Of a stretch of 37,603 nt of DNA, positions 1 to 8,623 are shown in pieces. The notes below the pieces were generated by a model. The model was given only the letters and a program-made list of their open reading frames with translations, made no database searches and was not told where the DNA came from. Location of the stretch: NCBI RefSeq assembly GCF_000974985.2, contig NZ_LAVA02000126.1, forward strand, positions 1-37,603, given 5' to 3'. Both the position numbers and the translations under genes were made by a program. This DNA is from Streptomyces mangrovisoli. Lineage in GTDB: Bacteria > Actinomycetota > Actinomycetes > Streptomycetales > Streptomycetaceae. Position 1 is the first letter of the stretch; each line of letters opens with the position of its first letter.

Positions 1-6
1 CTCCCA

Positions 7-54
7 GGGCCGCGCCCCGCGCACCCGCCCCCGCCCCCGCCCGGGGCGCGGCCC
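7..54. repeat. Perfect 13-bp inverted repeat, possible terminator
   Basis: The arms at 7-19 (GGGCCGCGCCCCG) and 42-54 are exact reverse complements and enclose a C-rich 22-nt loop. There is no T tract. It could terminate a gene that ends just left of the window, or be an extruding structure at the island edge. The pairing is seen directly; the role is inferred. Confidence 0.5.
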
Positions 55-420
55 GCCCCACCGCCGCGGTACGGCAGCCCAGACGCACGCGGTGCCGGTC
101 CTACAAGCCGTCGAGGTTGCGGGTTCGAACCCACCGCCAGCGCCACGAAGCAGACCGGCAGGTCCCACCGCCCCCGTACGGCACCAAGCCGCTGATCCGC
201 AGGCCCCGGCGGCCGGACACACGACCCACCCCCCGCGCACCAACCCGCTCCCGTGCCACCGGACCCTCCGCGCCACCATTCCCTGCTGCCCACCGCCCCC
301 GTTGCCTCCCGCTCCAGCAGGCTCGAGGCAACAGCCCTACGCGCCATGCCGCCCGCGGCTAGGGTGACCCACGTCGGCACCCCAGGTCCCGACGCAGGGG
401 CAACGCGGGAGGTGGGGCGG
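55..420. other. Gene-free stretch upstream of hamA
   Basis: Apart from the tRNA-like fragment, nothing protein-like is seen here. The open frames are proline/arginine-rich and mutually overlapping, as expected from GC-rich noncoding DNA. A purine-rich GGGAGG at 407-412 lies 8 nt before the GTG chosen for hamA and is its likely ribosome binding site. No clear -35/-10 pair was recognised. Confidence 0.5.
111..147 (+). other. tRNA-like 3' fragment (degenerate T-arm), possible attachment-site remnant
   Basis: A GGTTCGAACC core, the classic T-loop signature, is followed by a CCACG-like tail as at a tRNA 3' end. The T stem has mismatches at its inner positions, and no matching 5' acceptor strand, D-arm or convincing anticodon arm lies in the 70 bases upstream. 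This is therefore not an intact tRNA. A tRNA 3' half at the border of an island is what an integration site would leave behind, but no second copy was found in the window. Confidence 0.25.
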
Positions 421-1293
421 GTGTCGATACCTGCAGGCCAGGCGATGAAGCATGCCTTGGCCGCTGGCGGCCGCCTGGTCGATCTCACCCGGCGGGAAAG
501 CCGCGGCCATGGGCAGGTGTGCCCATGGGACCTGGTGGTGACCATCGGTCGGGAGCCCGAGGACCGCGCTGCGGCAGCCTGGATCATCGCGGACGAGATG
601 ATGCGGGCCCGCACCGACCTGGACGATCATGCCTACCGTCTATGGCGCGACAACGTCCTGGCGGGTACCACTTCGTCCGGCCCCGACCATGCGCACATCC
701 TTCTGTACGCGGGTCCGGTGTTCGAGGCCAACGATCCCACCGGTGTCACGGGTTACGTGGGCGAGTGGCTCTGGTATCTCTCCACCCGTGACCTTCCCCC
801 TGAGCCCGGGTGCAGCGTGGAGATTCTGGATCCGCCGTCGTCGACGGTGACCGACAGTGGGCCCGATGGGCTGGTGATCCACCGCGTTCCGGGGAGTGAA
901 CTGGGGTTCGTCTTTCGCTTGTGGGAGATGAAGAAGTTCACCGCAGAGCAGACGAAGGCGAGCGACACGATCCGCAAGGCATGGCAGCAGCTGAACACCC
1001 GGGGTGCGCGGTACCTGGGGCAGATCTCCTGGGGAGGGCGGCAACTCGCTCCCGACACCCGGGTGTTCGTCGGGTCTATGGCGCGGCAGTGGGTGGATGC
1101 GCGGGAGTCGGGCAGCGGCGGTGTCGGCTTGGCGATCGACGCGGCGGACACCCCCGACACGGCTTTCGACCGCTCCCACCTGCACTTCACCACCCATACT
1201 CACCTGGGCGCGCTGCAGGGCCTGGTGGTGGCGATCGAAGATCTTGAGGCCTTTGCTCAGACCGTAAGGGAGTACGTGTGGAGCGCACTCTAG
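421..1293 (+). CDS. hamA: HamA-like DUF1837 nuclease of a Hachiman-type defence system
   Basis: This encodes a 290-residue protein, the usual size for HamA/DUF1837 proteins. The GTG at 421 is chosen because GGGAGG sits 8 nt upstream; the frame stays open to 253, but that extension is low-complexity. A block reading LWEMKKF carries an E-x-K pair (E169, K171), matching the PD-(D/E)xK-like nuclease signature of HamA, and is followed by a helix of the type TKASDTIRKAW. The helicase gene hamB begins inside the last codons, so the two are cotranscribed and translationally coupled. In known Hachiman systems HamA is the DNA-degrading effector held by the HamB helicase. The family call rests on the E-x-K region, the length and the partner gene. 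The N-terminal half is not recognisable by eye. Confidence 0.72.
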   Translation: MSIPAGQAMKHALAAGGRLVDLTRRESRGHGQVCPWDLVVTIGREPEDRAAAAWIIADEMMRARTDLDDHAYRLWRDNVLAGTTSSGPDHAHILLYAGPVFEANDPTGVTGYVGEWLWYLSTRDLPPEPGCSVEILDPPSSTVTDSGPDGLVIHRVPGSELGFVFRLWEMKKFTAEQTKASDTIRKAWQQLNTRGARYLGQISWGGRQLAPDTRVFVGSMARQWVDARESGSGGVGLAIDAADTPDTAFDRSHLHFTTHTHLGALQGLVVAIEDLEAFAQTVREYVWSAL

Positions 1294-4200
1294 ACCCGGA
1301 GGTGCTCGCCTCCGCGCTCGGCGAGTATCGGGTGGGCGGGGTGTTGCCCAGCGCGGTTGACCTGCTGGCGGCGATGACCGAGCTGGAGGTCGCGGCGTTC
1401 CGCGGTGAGCGGGAGATCGAGGATGAGACACTCGGCACCGCGTGGTTTCTGCATGGCCTTGCCGCGCTCGACCCGGAGACTCCTGGCTATGACGCGGTGC
1501 GCGTGCGGCAGGCCTTCGCCACCAGCGCTCACCTGATGGACCTCGCTCTGGGCGACGCACGGCGGCCGGCTGTCGAGCGCCTCCAGATCGCTTTCGCTGC
1601 GCAGGCTGGATACCGGCGCAGCGAGCAGGACCCGAACGCCACCGCCGTCTACCGGCAGGTGCGTTCCTTCATCGACATCACCGGTGAACTCCGGCTGCAC
1701 ATCGGCACGCTGGCGGTGGAGGCCGGTGTCGTCTTCCTCGGTTTCGACCGGCCGGAGCTGGGCCGGGCGCTGCGCGCGTGGCGGCGGCAGCTGCGCAGGG
1801 TGCGGGCGGTGATGCGCCGCGAGTCCCTGGCGGGAACCATGTACGGGCCGGCGGAGGCCGTCGTGGAGGCGGTCTTCCACCTGTACCAGTTCCTTGCGTT
1901 CGGTGAGGAGGGGAAGTTGCGGGCCGCGCAGCGCCTGCTGCTGGACGTGATGACGCAGCGGGCCGGCCGCGGAGACCGGCTGGCCCGGTGGGTCGCTGCA
2001 CACCTGTACCAGTTGAGTGGGGAGATGGCGGACAGCAGCCTCTACCGGCTCCTGCCGCCTGATACTCCCCTGGAGGTTGCGCGGAGTTTCGCGCTGTCGA
2101 AGCCGCCCGTGATGACCCTGTGGCCGCCGCAGCGCCAGCTCCTGAAGCTGGAGCGGGGCAACCCGCTCGACCTGGCCACCTCGCGCAGCCTGATCAGTGT
2201 GCCGACCAGCGCGGGCAAGACGCTGATGGCGCAGCTGGTGATCTGCTCCCACCTGGCGCAGCGCGCAGGGCGGGTGGTGTACGTATCGCCGTTGCGCAGC
2301 TTGGGACGGGAGATGCGCACGGCGCTGCGGGGCCGGCTGCGGCTGCTCGGGCGGCGCCTGGCCGCGGAGCAGCCGGAGTTCCCCCTGGCGGACTGGGCGT
2401 CCTCGGCCGAACCGGACGGCGGGGACGTGGAGATCGTCACGCCCGAACGCCTCATGCACATGATCCGCAACAATCCCGATGCAGCGCTGGCCGATGTAGG
2501 ACTGGTCGTCGTCGACGAGGCCCACCATCTGGGTCAGGGCCGTCGCGGCCTGGTGCTAGAAAGCCTGCTCACGCTGCTCCAGACGCGCAGTGACATCCGT
2601 CTGGTGCTGCTGTCCGCGGCGGTCGGCAACAAGGGAGACATCGCCTCGTGGCTCGACCCGCAGCGCCCCGAGCGGGAGGTCTACTTCACCGACACCTGGC
2701 GGGGACCGCGCCGGATGCACGGCCTCATGTACCCGAACCTGATGGCGGACCAGGCCGAGCTGACCACGCGGGAGGCAACCGCCACGCGCCCCTCTCAGGT
2801 GATCGCCGCCGTGCCGGTCGAGGCCCGTCTCGACGTCCGGCCGACAGCCTCCTCCGCGATCGCCCGGCTGACCACCGGTGCCGTGGGAACCCGGCGCTAC
2901 CAAGGCCGCGATCCCCGCCGGTGGAATGCCCGCAACGCGTTGCCGAACGGGATCGCGGATTACAAGGTCTTCGCCGCAGGCGCCGCGGAGCTCACCGAGC
3001 ACGGCAGCGTCCTGATGGTAGTCGACACCAGACAACGCGCCCGCAACGCTGCGCTCGCCATCGCCGGCCGCCTCCCCGAGCGGCCCGAGGCCGCCGTCCT
3101 GAGCCGGTATCTCGCCGACACCCTCGGCACAGAGCACCCACTGGTCCGCTGCACCCGCCACGGCGTCGCCTACCACCACGGCGCCCTGCCCGACGACGTC
3201 CTCCACGCCGTCGAGGACGCGCTGCGCCGCAACGAGCTCCTGGCGATCACCAGCACCAGTACCCTCACCGACGGCGTCAACCTTCCCGTACGCACGGTCA
3301 TCGTCCATCACAAGGTCGACGGCGACCCGCTCACCTACGACGGCCAGCGCGCTCTGTCCCCCGCCGAGCTCCTGAACGCCATCGGGCGGGCGGGGCGGGC
3401 CGGCCGGGAGAGCGAGGGATGGATCTTCCTGACCCGCCCCTACCCGCCCCGCCCGGCCGAGTTCGACGTCCTCAACCCCGACCCGGAGCAGCTCCGTGTC
3501 GCCTCTTCGCTGCTGACCGCCGAGGCGCTGGCCGATCTCGCCCGCGCCGAGGACACGCTGCGCGACGACGCCGACGGCATCTTCGCGCTGGCGGACAGCA
3601 TCGCAGCGGACTTTGCCTCGTTCGTCTGGCTCGTCCTACACCTGCATGCCTCCTCCGCGCGGCAGGACGGACCCCTCGACGGCCTGGACGCGCTGTTCGC
3701 CCTGTCCGTGCCCGGCAACGGTCACATCACCAGCCGGTGGCTCCGCCTCGCCGACCAAGTCGCTGCCGTGTACGACAGCACCGACCCCGCCCCGGCCGGC
3801 CGGTGGGCTGCAACCGGCACCAGTCTGGGGTCGGCCCGCTATCTCGACTGGCTCGCACAGCACCTGGCCGTGCTGCTCGACCGGCACACGGCCGACAACG
3901 CCCCCGGTCCCACAGGGGGCGGATGGCTCGCCGAGCCGGAGGAATGGCCGCTGCAGCGCACCCTCGACTTCCTCACCGAGCATCACGTCTTCGACCGCCT
4001 GCTCAAAAACCTCCCGGAAGTCACCAAAACCTGGAGTTTCAAGGACAAGGAGACCCGGGGCACGGTCATGACCGTCCCCATCGCCCCGGCCCTCCAGGAA
4101 TGGATCTCCGGCGCTTCAATCCCCGCACTCGCCCGCTCCTGGCAGCCCGGCACCGGCGCCGAGTGGGCACTCGAACAGGCCGTACGCAACATCAGCACCA

Positions 4201-4796
4201 CCTTCGGACACGCCCTGAGCTGGACCGTCGGAGCACTCATCAACCTCATCAACACCCACCCCACGCTCTCCCCCTCCGCACCCAGACTCAACACTCACAC
4301 CGCCTGGCACATCCGCCACGGCGTCGACACCGAGCAGGCCCTGGCCCTGCTCACCTCCGGCATCACCTCCCGGCGCATCGCCCACCTGCTGGGCCGCGAC
4401 GCCCACCGCCTGGGACACCGCCCGACCGGCCTTCGGCAGTGGACCGCCCAGCACCACATCGACGGCTGGACCGAGCACTACCAGGCGAACGAGTACGAGA
4501 TCCAGGACCTCCTCGACTACGTCCGCACCCCCTCCGACCCCATCGGCCAGCTCCTCGACGACCGGGCGGCCATCACCCCGCTGACCCGACTCGCGCCCGG
4601 GACACACAACGGCCCCGCCGACGTCGCACCCCCCAGCGAACAACACCCGACCATCCACGTCCACCGCGACGGACGCCGCGTAGCGACCGTGCCGGCCGAC
4701 CGCCACCTCGACGTCCTCGCCATGCTCGACAGCGGCCTCGAGCTCGTCCACCACCTCCGCAACGGACAACTCATCACCAGCCGGCGCAGCCGGTAG
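1278..4796 (+). CDS. hamB: HamB-like superfamily 2 DExH helicase of a Hachiman-type system
   Basis: This is a 1172-residue ATP-dependent helicase. The GTG start at 1278 overlaps hamA by 16 nt, and AAGGGAG lies 5 nt upstream. Residues 1-280 are helical with no motif I recognise. The helicase core follows: motif I PTSAGKT at 309-315, motif II DEAH at 413-416, motif III LLSAAV soon after, and motif VI AIGRAGRAGR near residue 702. The last 400 residues form an extended C-terminal region typical of Ski2/HamB-like helicases. With the HamA-like nuclease as partner, its expected job is to load on or sense aberrant or foreign DNA and release the nuclease. Other SF2 defence helicases are conceivable on the helicase motifs alone; the gene pairing is what favours HamB. 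Confidence 0.75.
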   Translation: MERTLDPEVLASALGEYRVGGVLPSAVDLLAAMTELEVAAFRGEREIEDETLGTAWFLHGLAALDPETPGYDAVRVRQAFATSAHLMDLALGDARRPAVERLQIAFAAQAGYRRSEQDPNATAVYRQVRSFIDITGELRLHIGTLAVEAGVVFLGFDRPELGRALRAWRRQLRRVRAVMRRESLAGTMYGPAEAVVEAVFHLYQFLAFGEEGKLRAAQRLLLDVMTQRAGRGDRLARWVAAHLYQLSGEMADSSLYRLLPPDTPLEVARSFALSKPPVMTLWPPQRQLLKLERGNPLDLATSRSLISVPTSAGKTLMAQLVICSHLAQRAGRVVYVSPLRSLGREMRTALRGRLRLLGRRLAAEQPEFPLADWASSAEPDGGDVEIVTPERLMHMIRNNPDAALADVGLVVVDEAHHLGQGRRGLVLESLLTLLQTRSDIRLVLLSAAVGNKGDIASWLDPQRPEREVYFTDTWRGPRRMHGLMYPNLMADQAELTTREATATRPSQVIAAVPVEARLDVRPTASSAIARLTTGAVGTRRYQGRDPRRWNARNALPNGIADYKVFAAGAAELTEHGSVLMVVDTRQRARNAALAIAGRLPERPEAAVLSRYLADTLGTEHPLVRCTRHGVAYHHGALPDDVLHAVEDALRRNELLAITSTSTLTDGVNLPVRTVIVHHKVDGDPLTYDGQRALSPAELLNAIGRAGRAGRESEGWIFLTRPYPPRPAEFDVLNPDPEQLRVASSLLTAEALADLARAEDTLRDDADGIFALADSIAADFASFVWLVLHLHASSARQDGPLDGLDALFALSVPGNGHITSRWLRLADQVAAVYDSTDPAPAGRWAATGTSLGSARYLDWLAQHLAVLLDRHTADNAPGPTGGGWLAEPEEWPLQRTLDFLTEHHVFDRLLKNLPEVTKTWSFKDKETRGTVMTVPIAPALQEWISGASIPALARSWQPGTGAEWALEQAVRNISTTFGHALSWTVGALINLINTHPTLSPSAPRLNTHTAWHIRHGVDTEQALALLTSGITSRRIAHLLGRDAHRLGHRPTGLRQWTAQHHIDGWTEHYQANEYEIQDLLDYVRTPSDPIGQLLDDRAAITPLTRLAPGTHNGPADVAPPSEQHPTIHVHRDGRRVATVPADRHLDVLAMLDSGLELVHHLRNGQLITSRRSR

Positions 4797-4908
4797 CCCA
4801 CCGCGCCAGGACCGACAGCCCGGCGCACCTGCCTGGCAAGACGTCGCCGCCCCGCATCCGATGCCTGACGCGACCGCTGCCACGAGGCCGTCAGCAGAGC
4901 GGGGCTCC

Positions 4909-5379
4909 AGCTGCCAAGTCAGGGCATTCATCCGGGCCAGTCTGCGCTATGCCTCCCGCCGCGACTGGGCCGAGGTCGCCCGCGACCTCAAGCCTCTCTA
5001 CACGGCCGTCAACGAGGACGAAGCACGGGTGAGGCTGGCCGAGTTCGACGAGAAGTGGGGCAAGCGCTACCCGTCGATCGCAGGAACCTGGGAGCGGGCC
5101 TGGAGCGAGCTCGTGCCCTTCCTCGGCCTTCCCGACGCCATCCGCCAAGTCGTCTACACCACCAACGCGATCGAGTCCCTCAATGCCCGCTACCGACGAG
5201 CGGCCCAGGCATGCGGGCACTTCCCCAACGAGCAGGCCGCCCTCAAACGCCTCTACCTCGCCACCCTCGCCCTCGACCCCACCGGCCGCGGCCGCCAGCG
5301 GTGGAACAACCGCTGGAAGTCCGCCCTCAACGAGTTCGACGTCCTCTTCGACGGCCGTCTCACCGCCGGACGGGTATAG
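4909..5379 (+). pseudogene. IS256 (Mutator-type) transposase, 5'-truncated remnant
   Basis: About 155 residues match the C-terminal third of IS256-family transposases. Hallmarks in order are a SLRYASRRDW block, EKWGKRYPSI, then TTNAIESLNARYRR, whose glutamate is the third catalytic acid of the DDE triad, and FPNEQAALKRLYLA before a conserved RWNNRW. A full-length protein is about 400 residues, so the first two catalytic aspartates are missing. The homology begins abruptly near 4909-4921, shortly after the hamB stop, which suggests a deletion or later rearrangement. It is inactive debris between the two defence systems. Confidence 0.85.
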
Positions 5380-5481
5380 ACCGAACAGCCCACCGATCAA
5401 CGCATAGGCCAAACAGACGAATCACACCTGATTCCTGATAGACCCTCGGGCAGCACCGCCCTCCGTCACCACTGAGCATTT

Positions 5482-6219
5482 TCAGCGTTGCCTCTCCAGG
5501 GTGAGGATGGCTTTGGCGATGACGGTCATGCGGTTGGGGCTGATGCGGGATCTGCGGAAGATCTGCCAGGACTTCAGTCGTGCCATGCCGCGTTCGACAG
5601 GGGCTCGGGCCTGGGCGAGCGCGCGGTTGACGGTCCGCTGGGTGAGGGTGAGTTCCCCGCCGGGTGGGCGTCTGCGGCCGGTGGCGACGTGAGGGCCGGC
5701 GCCCGTGTAGGCGCGGTCGGCGAGGACGGCCACGCCCTGACGTTCGCAGATCCGGATGATGCGGTGAGTGCGGGCCGCGGTCAGGTCGTGGGTGCGACCC
5801 AGTGATCCACAGCACCTCGCCGACCGGGTCGGTGACGACCTGGACGTTTACCCCATGCCGACGGTGTTTGGCCGAGTAGTCGGCGCGGCTGTCGCCGACG
5901 CGGTCGCACTCGGCAAGAGTTCCGTCCAGGAGGACGAAGTCGGGAGCTTGCTCGCGCAGCACTTTGAGCAGGCCGGGAGCACGGTCGGCGAGGAGCCCGA
6001 CGACGGTGGTGACGTAGGCGTGGGCGGTGCCGACGGATATCCCGAAGCCGGCCGCGATGCGGGCGAGGGTGTCGTGGCGGCGCAGGTACACCAGCGCGAT
6101 CAACGCACGCTGATGCGGGGGAGTTTGCACCGTCGTTCACCCTCACGGGTGACGATGAGCATCGTGACCCACTCGACCAGGGCGTGCGGGAGGTCGAGTG
6201 CGGCAGGATAGGGAACCAA
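5482..6219 (-). pseudogene. IS5-family transposase, frameshifted and internally deleted
   Basis: Reading leftward, the frame opens with a VPYPAALDLPHALVEW block, breaks at a CCCCC run near 6120, and resumes in the -1 frame with PPHQRALIALVYLRR and a helix-turn-helix-like GFGISVGTAHAYV. The first catalytic aspartate is in LLDGTL. After EVLWI about 11 nt appear to be missing compared with related elements. The frame then shifts again before LADRAYTGAG, which holds the second aspartate, and VERGMARLK, which holds the glutamate. The first break could in principle be a programmed -1 slip, known in the IS427 group, but the second lesion makes the gene nonfunctional. Confidence 0.8.
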
Positions 6220-6222
6220 CGA

Positions 6223-6278
6223 GGCTCCTGTGCCGGTGGGTTGAGACTTCGAACACCTCCCTCAACGGCGCAGGAGCC
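6223..6278 (-). repeat. Hairpin in the leader of the IS5-family remnant
   Basis: The arms 6223-6235 (GGCTCCTGTGCCG) and 6266-6278 pair at 12 of 13 positions, and TTGAG/CTCAA extend the stem inward. It lies just upstream of the transposase start, inside the element. Such structures can block translation of the transposase from read-through transcripts; that role is inferred. Confidence 0.55.
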
Positions 6279-6355
6279 TTGTGCCTTGCGGGACCCGCAC
6301 TCACCCATCCCCGTCACCCGTTCGGTGCCCACTCTGAAAGTGCTCACTGAATATG

Positions 6356-6390
6356 AGACAGGGCCGTCGAATTGGCACACCCGCCTGTCT
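6356..6390 (-). terminator. Possible terminator downstream of dpdD
   Basis: AGACAGG at 6356-6362 pairs perfectly with CCTGTCT at 6384-6390 around a 21-nt loop, 14 bp beyond the dpdD stop. The stem is short and there is no U tract, so this is a weak candidate for the end of the long dpdE-to-dpdD transcript. Confidence 0.3.
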
Positions 6391-6403
6391 GTGTCCCGTC
6401 ACG

Positions 6404-8623
6404 TCACCCTTCGGCCAGTTCACGCAAAATGGCGGACGAGCCGCGGGAGTTGACGAGCACGACCGGTCGCGTCCCCCGCTTGGCGGTGATGAAGTCAGTG
6501 GCGGCATGCTTTGCCGATGCTGTCACCACGACAAAGACGTCAGCGTTGGCTGCCTGTGCGGCAAGTTTGCTGCTGCCGTCATGTTCGGCACTGGTCTCAA
6601 CGTCGATCTTGGGCACCAAGATACGCAGTACCTGTGCAGCCCGGGTGGTGGCTGACTCGGTGAGGGAGTACAGCACCACCTTGGAGCCTTGCAGATGGCG
6701 GTACGGTGCACCGGGGTCGGCATCCTGCACCGACTCGGCGAGCAGATCTTCAGGGGCTCTGAGTCCCAGTTCGCCGGCCACGAGCTTGATGGCCTCGAGG
6801 TCGGTGGGGTCCAGTGCCGTCTTGAACGGCCTCACCGTATTGGTGATCTTGTAGAAGAAGGCGGCGGCAGCGGGGCTCGTCGCCGCTGCCGATGTCGCTG
6901 TCGCCGTCTGCAGGATGTCGATCGCCCACGTCGTGGTTACGGCGGAGATGTTCGCGGATACGATGAGTTCGATCCACTCGAGCGCCGAGGCGAACACCGC
7001 GGATGCGGGGTTGGCAGAGAGCAGATAGTCCAGCAGGGCCTGGGTCTGTACCCGAACGCCGGCCGAGTTCTTGCCGCTGAGCGCGAGACCGGCAAGGACA
7101 CGTTCGCTGAGTTCGGCCGCTCCGTCCTCAGTGAAGATGTCGCGGTGCGCCGCCATGAACTGGCCGCCGATCTCACCGAGTTTGCCCAGTACCTCATCCG
7201 AGGCATCCTGCAGCCAAACCGTCAGTGCACCGCTGCTCAGCGACGTCCAAGTATCAGTTACTTCGGGGCCAGTGGCCAGGGCCGCGCCGCCTTGGTCCCC
7301 GTCCAGAGCGTCCAGCCAGGTGCGCCAGTCCAGGTGGGGGCCGTCCTGGGTGAACTGCTCCAGCCAGGAAAGATCATCGCGCAGGCGGGCGCCGGCCCCG
7401 TCGATCAAGCCGCGCAGGTGATGCGTGGAGATGTATTCAAGTGCCAGCGCCGCTTGCTGTGGTGACTGGAGGTCGCGTGCACAGGTCAGGAGCAGGTATG
7501 CCGCGTGCAGGCCCGGTTCGAGCGTCAGCACGAGGTCGATGGCTGCCTGCAGTTCGCCCCGGGCCATCATCCCGGTCGCGCGCTCGAGGGGCGATTCACT
7601 CGGGACACCGGACTGCTCCAGGGGAACCGGCGGTTCTGGCAGTGCGGTGGGCTGGAGAGTTTGTTCCCGGTGCAAATGCAACACGTTGCGCAGATGGGCG
7701 GGGAGGCCGGGTTCGATCGTGCCGGCTTCGTCGAGGAGTCGGCTGAGTGTGCCCTCGTCCGCGTTGGCGTCCACGGCGATGAGGAACTCCACGACAGCCT
7801 GCGCCCGACTCGTTGTCGGTGTGCCCGAGAACAGCGGCCGGAACGCCGCCGGGAGTTCGGCAACGGCTGCGAGCAGTTCGTCCTCTTCGCCGGCTGCGTC
7901 GTGCCGGGCGAACCATCGGGCGTAGACCGCCTGCTGGATCACTTGGGTGACGCTCAAGGGGCGACGCATGGCGAGGACATGGTCGAGATCCCGGTCCCCG
8001 AGAACGGCCTTCCAGTCCTCGAGCCCGGCGAACAGCCTCAGTCGCAGGAAGGCCAGGTTCGACTGGTCGAGATCGGCGGTCGCCTCAAGTTCGCGCAGGC
8101 AGGCCAAGGCGACGGCACGGTCACGGGCAGCGATGGCGTGTCCGAGGTCGTCAAGGACCTCGACGGTGGTCCGGGGGGCGTCGAACTCCGAGGGCGGCCG
8201 TCCGTTGAGGAGTCTGCTGAGCACCAGCAGAGCGTCACGTACTTGGCCTCGCGCGTGTCCCCCAGCCTTCGAACCTGCTGTCGGGCGGGGCAGCACCTCA
8301 AAGCGCAGTGGCTTGACCGGTGCCTTTGCCAGTGCGGCGTCGAACGGATCAGCCGGGTTGAGGGCACCTCGGTGGCGTGGCAGGTCGCTGAAGGTGGGGC
8401 CGATCCAACTGTCGAGGATGGCGAGTGTCTCGCGCCTCTGGCGTGGGGTGGGTGCGAAGCCGTACCACCACAGACGGCCGCCGGAACTTCGCGGCAGGAA
8501 TCCGATCTGGCGCTGCCGGATGCCTGCCATGAAGTTCTCGAGGATGAGTTGCAGGTTCGGTTCTACCCGTGTGGGGGTGATGTCGTTGCCTGGACCGAAG
8601 AATTCCTTGAAGTCGACGCTCAT
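6404..8623 (-). CDS. dpdD: DpdD-like protein of the Dpd DNA-modification system
   Basis: This is a 739-residue protein and the last gene of the dpdE operon. The ATG at 8623 overlaps the dpdK stop by 4 nt (ATGA). The N-terminal 120 residues hold aromatic-rich segments such as WWYGFAP. The middle is a long helical, possibly repeat-type region, rich in leucine and alanine. The last ~90 residues look like a separate Rossmann-like domain: a VVLYSLTES strand, then HDG, then a strand ending AADVFVV-like with a following SAKH, and finally PVVLVNSRGSS. That pattern resembles DUF2325-type domains. In Salmonella, DpdD is among the genes linked to the restriction-like effect, not to base synthesis. The assignment rests mainly on position and on being the only unassigned gene of the set. 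Confidence 0.7.
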   Translation of the reverse strand: MSVDFKEFFGPGNDITPTRVEPNLQLILENFMAGIRQRQIGFLPRSSGGRLWWYGFAPTPRQRRETLAILDSWIGPTFSDLPRHRGALNPADPFDAALAKAPVKPLRFEVLPRPTAGSKAGGHARGQVRDALLVLSRLLNGRPPSEFDAPRTTVEVLDDLGHAIAARDRAVALACLRELEATADLDQSNLAFLRLRLFAGLEDWKAVLGDRDLDHVLAMRRPLSVTQVIQQAVYARWFARHDAAGEEDELLAAVAELPAAFRPLFSGTPTTSRAQAVVEFLIAVDANADEGTLSRLLDEAGTIEPGLPAHLRNVLHLHREQTLQPTALPEPPVPLEQSGVPSESPLERATGMMARGELQAAIDLVLTLEPGLHAAYLLLTCARDLQSPQQAALALEYISTHHLRGLIDGAGARLRDDLSWLEQFTQDGPHLDWRTWLDALDGDQGGAALATGPEVTDTWTSLSSGALTVWLQDASDEVLGKLGEIGGQFMAAHRDIFTEDGAAELSERVLAGLALSGKNSAGVRVQTQALLDYLLSANPASAVFASALEWIELIVSANISAVTTTWAIDILQTATATSAAATSPAAAAFFYKITNTVRPFKTALDPTDLEAIKLVAGELGLRAPEDLLAESVQDADPGAPYRHLQGSKVVLYSLTESATTRAAQVLRILVPKIDVETSAEHDGSSKLAAQAANADVFVVVTASAKHAATDFITAKRGTRPVVLVNSRGSSAILRELAEG

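Larger units (their letters stand above)
5473..6346. mobile_element. Degenerate IS5-family insertion sequence with imperfect terminal inverted repeats
   Basis: The ends are TGAGCATTTTCAG at 5473-5485 and its near reverse complement CTGAAAGTGCTCA at 6334-6346, matching at 12 of 13 positions. The length of about 874 bp fits small IS5-family elements of the IS427/IS1647 kind. It encloses one disrupted transposase on the minus strand. No convincing target duplication is visible at the ends. The right end lies only 57 bp from the dpdD stop codon. Confidence 0.7.

Noticed and set aside
111..147. Functional tRNA gene at the left edge
   Set aside because: Only the T-arm core is present; the T stem is mismatched and acceptor, D and anticodon arms cannot be built.
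2648..5032. Long plus-strand open frame of 794 codons across hamB
   Set aside because: It is arginine/proline-rich, in another frame of the helicase gene, and has no domain; a GC-bias shadow.
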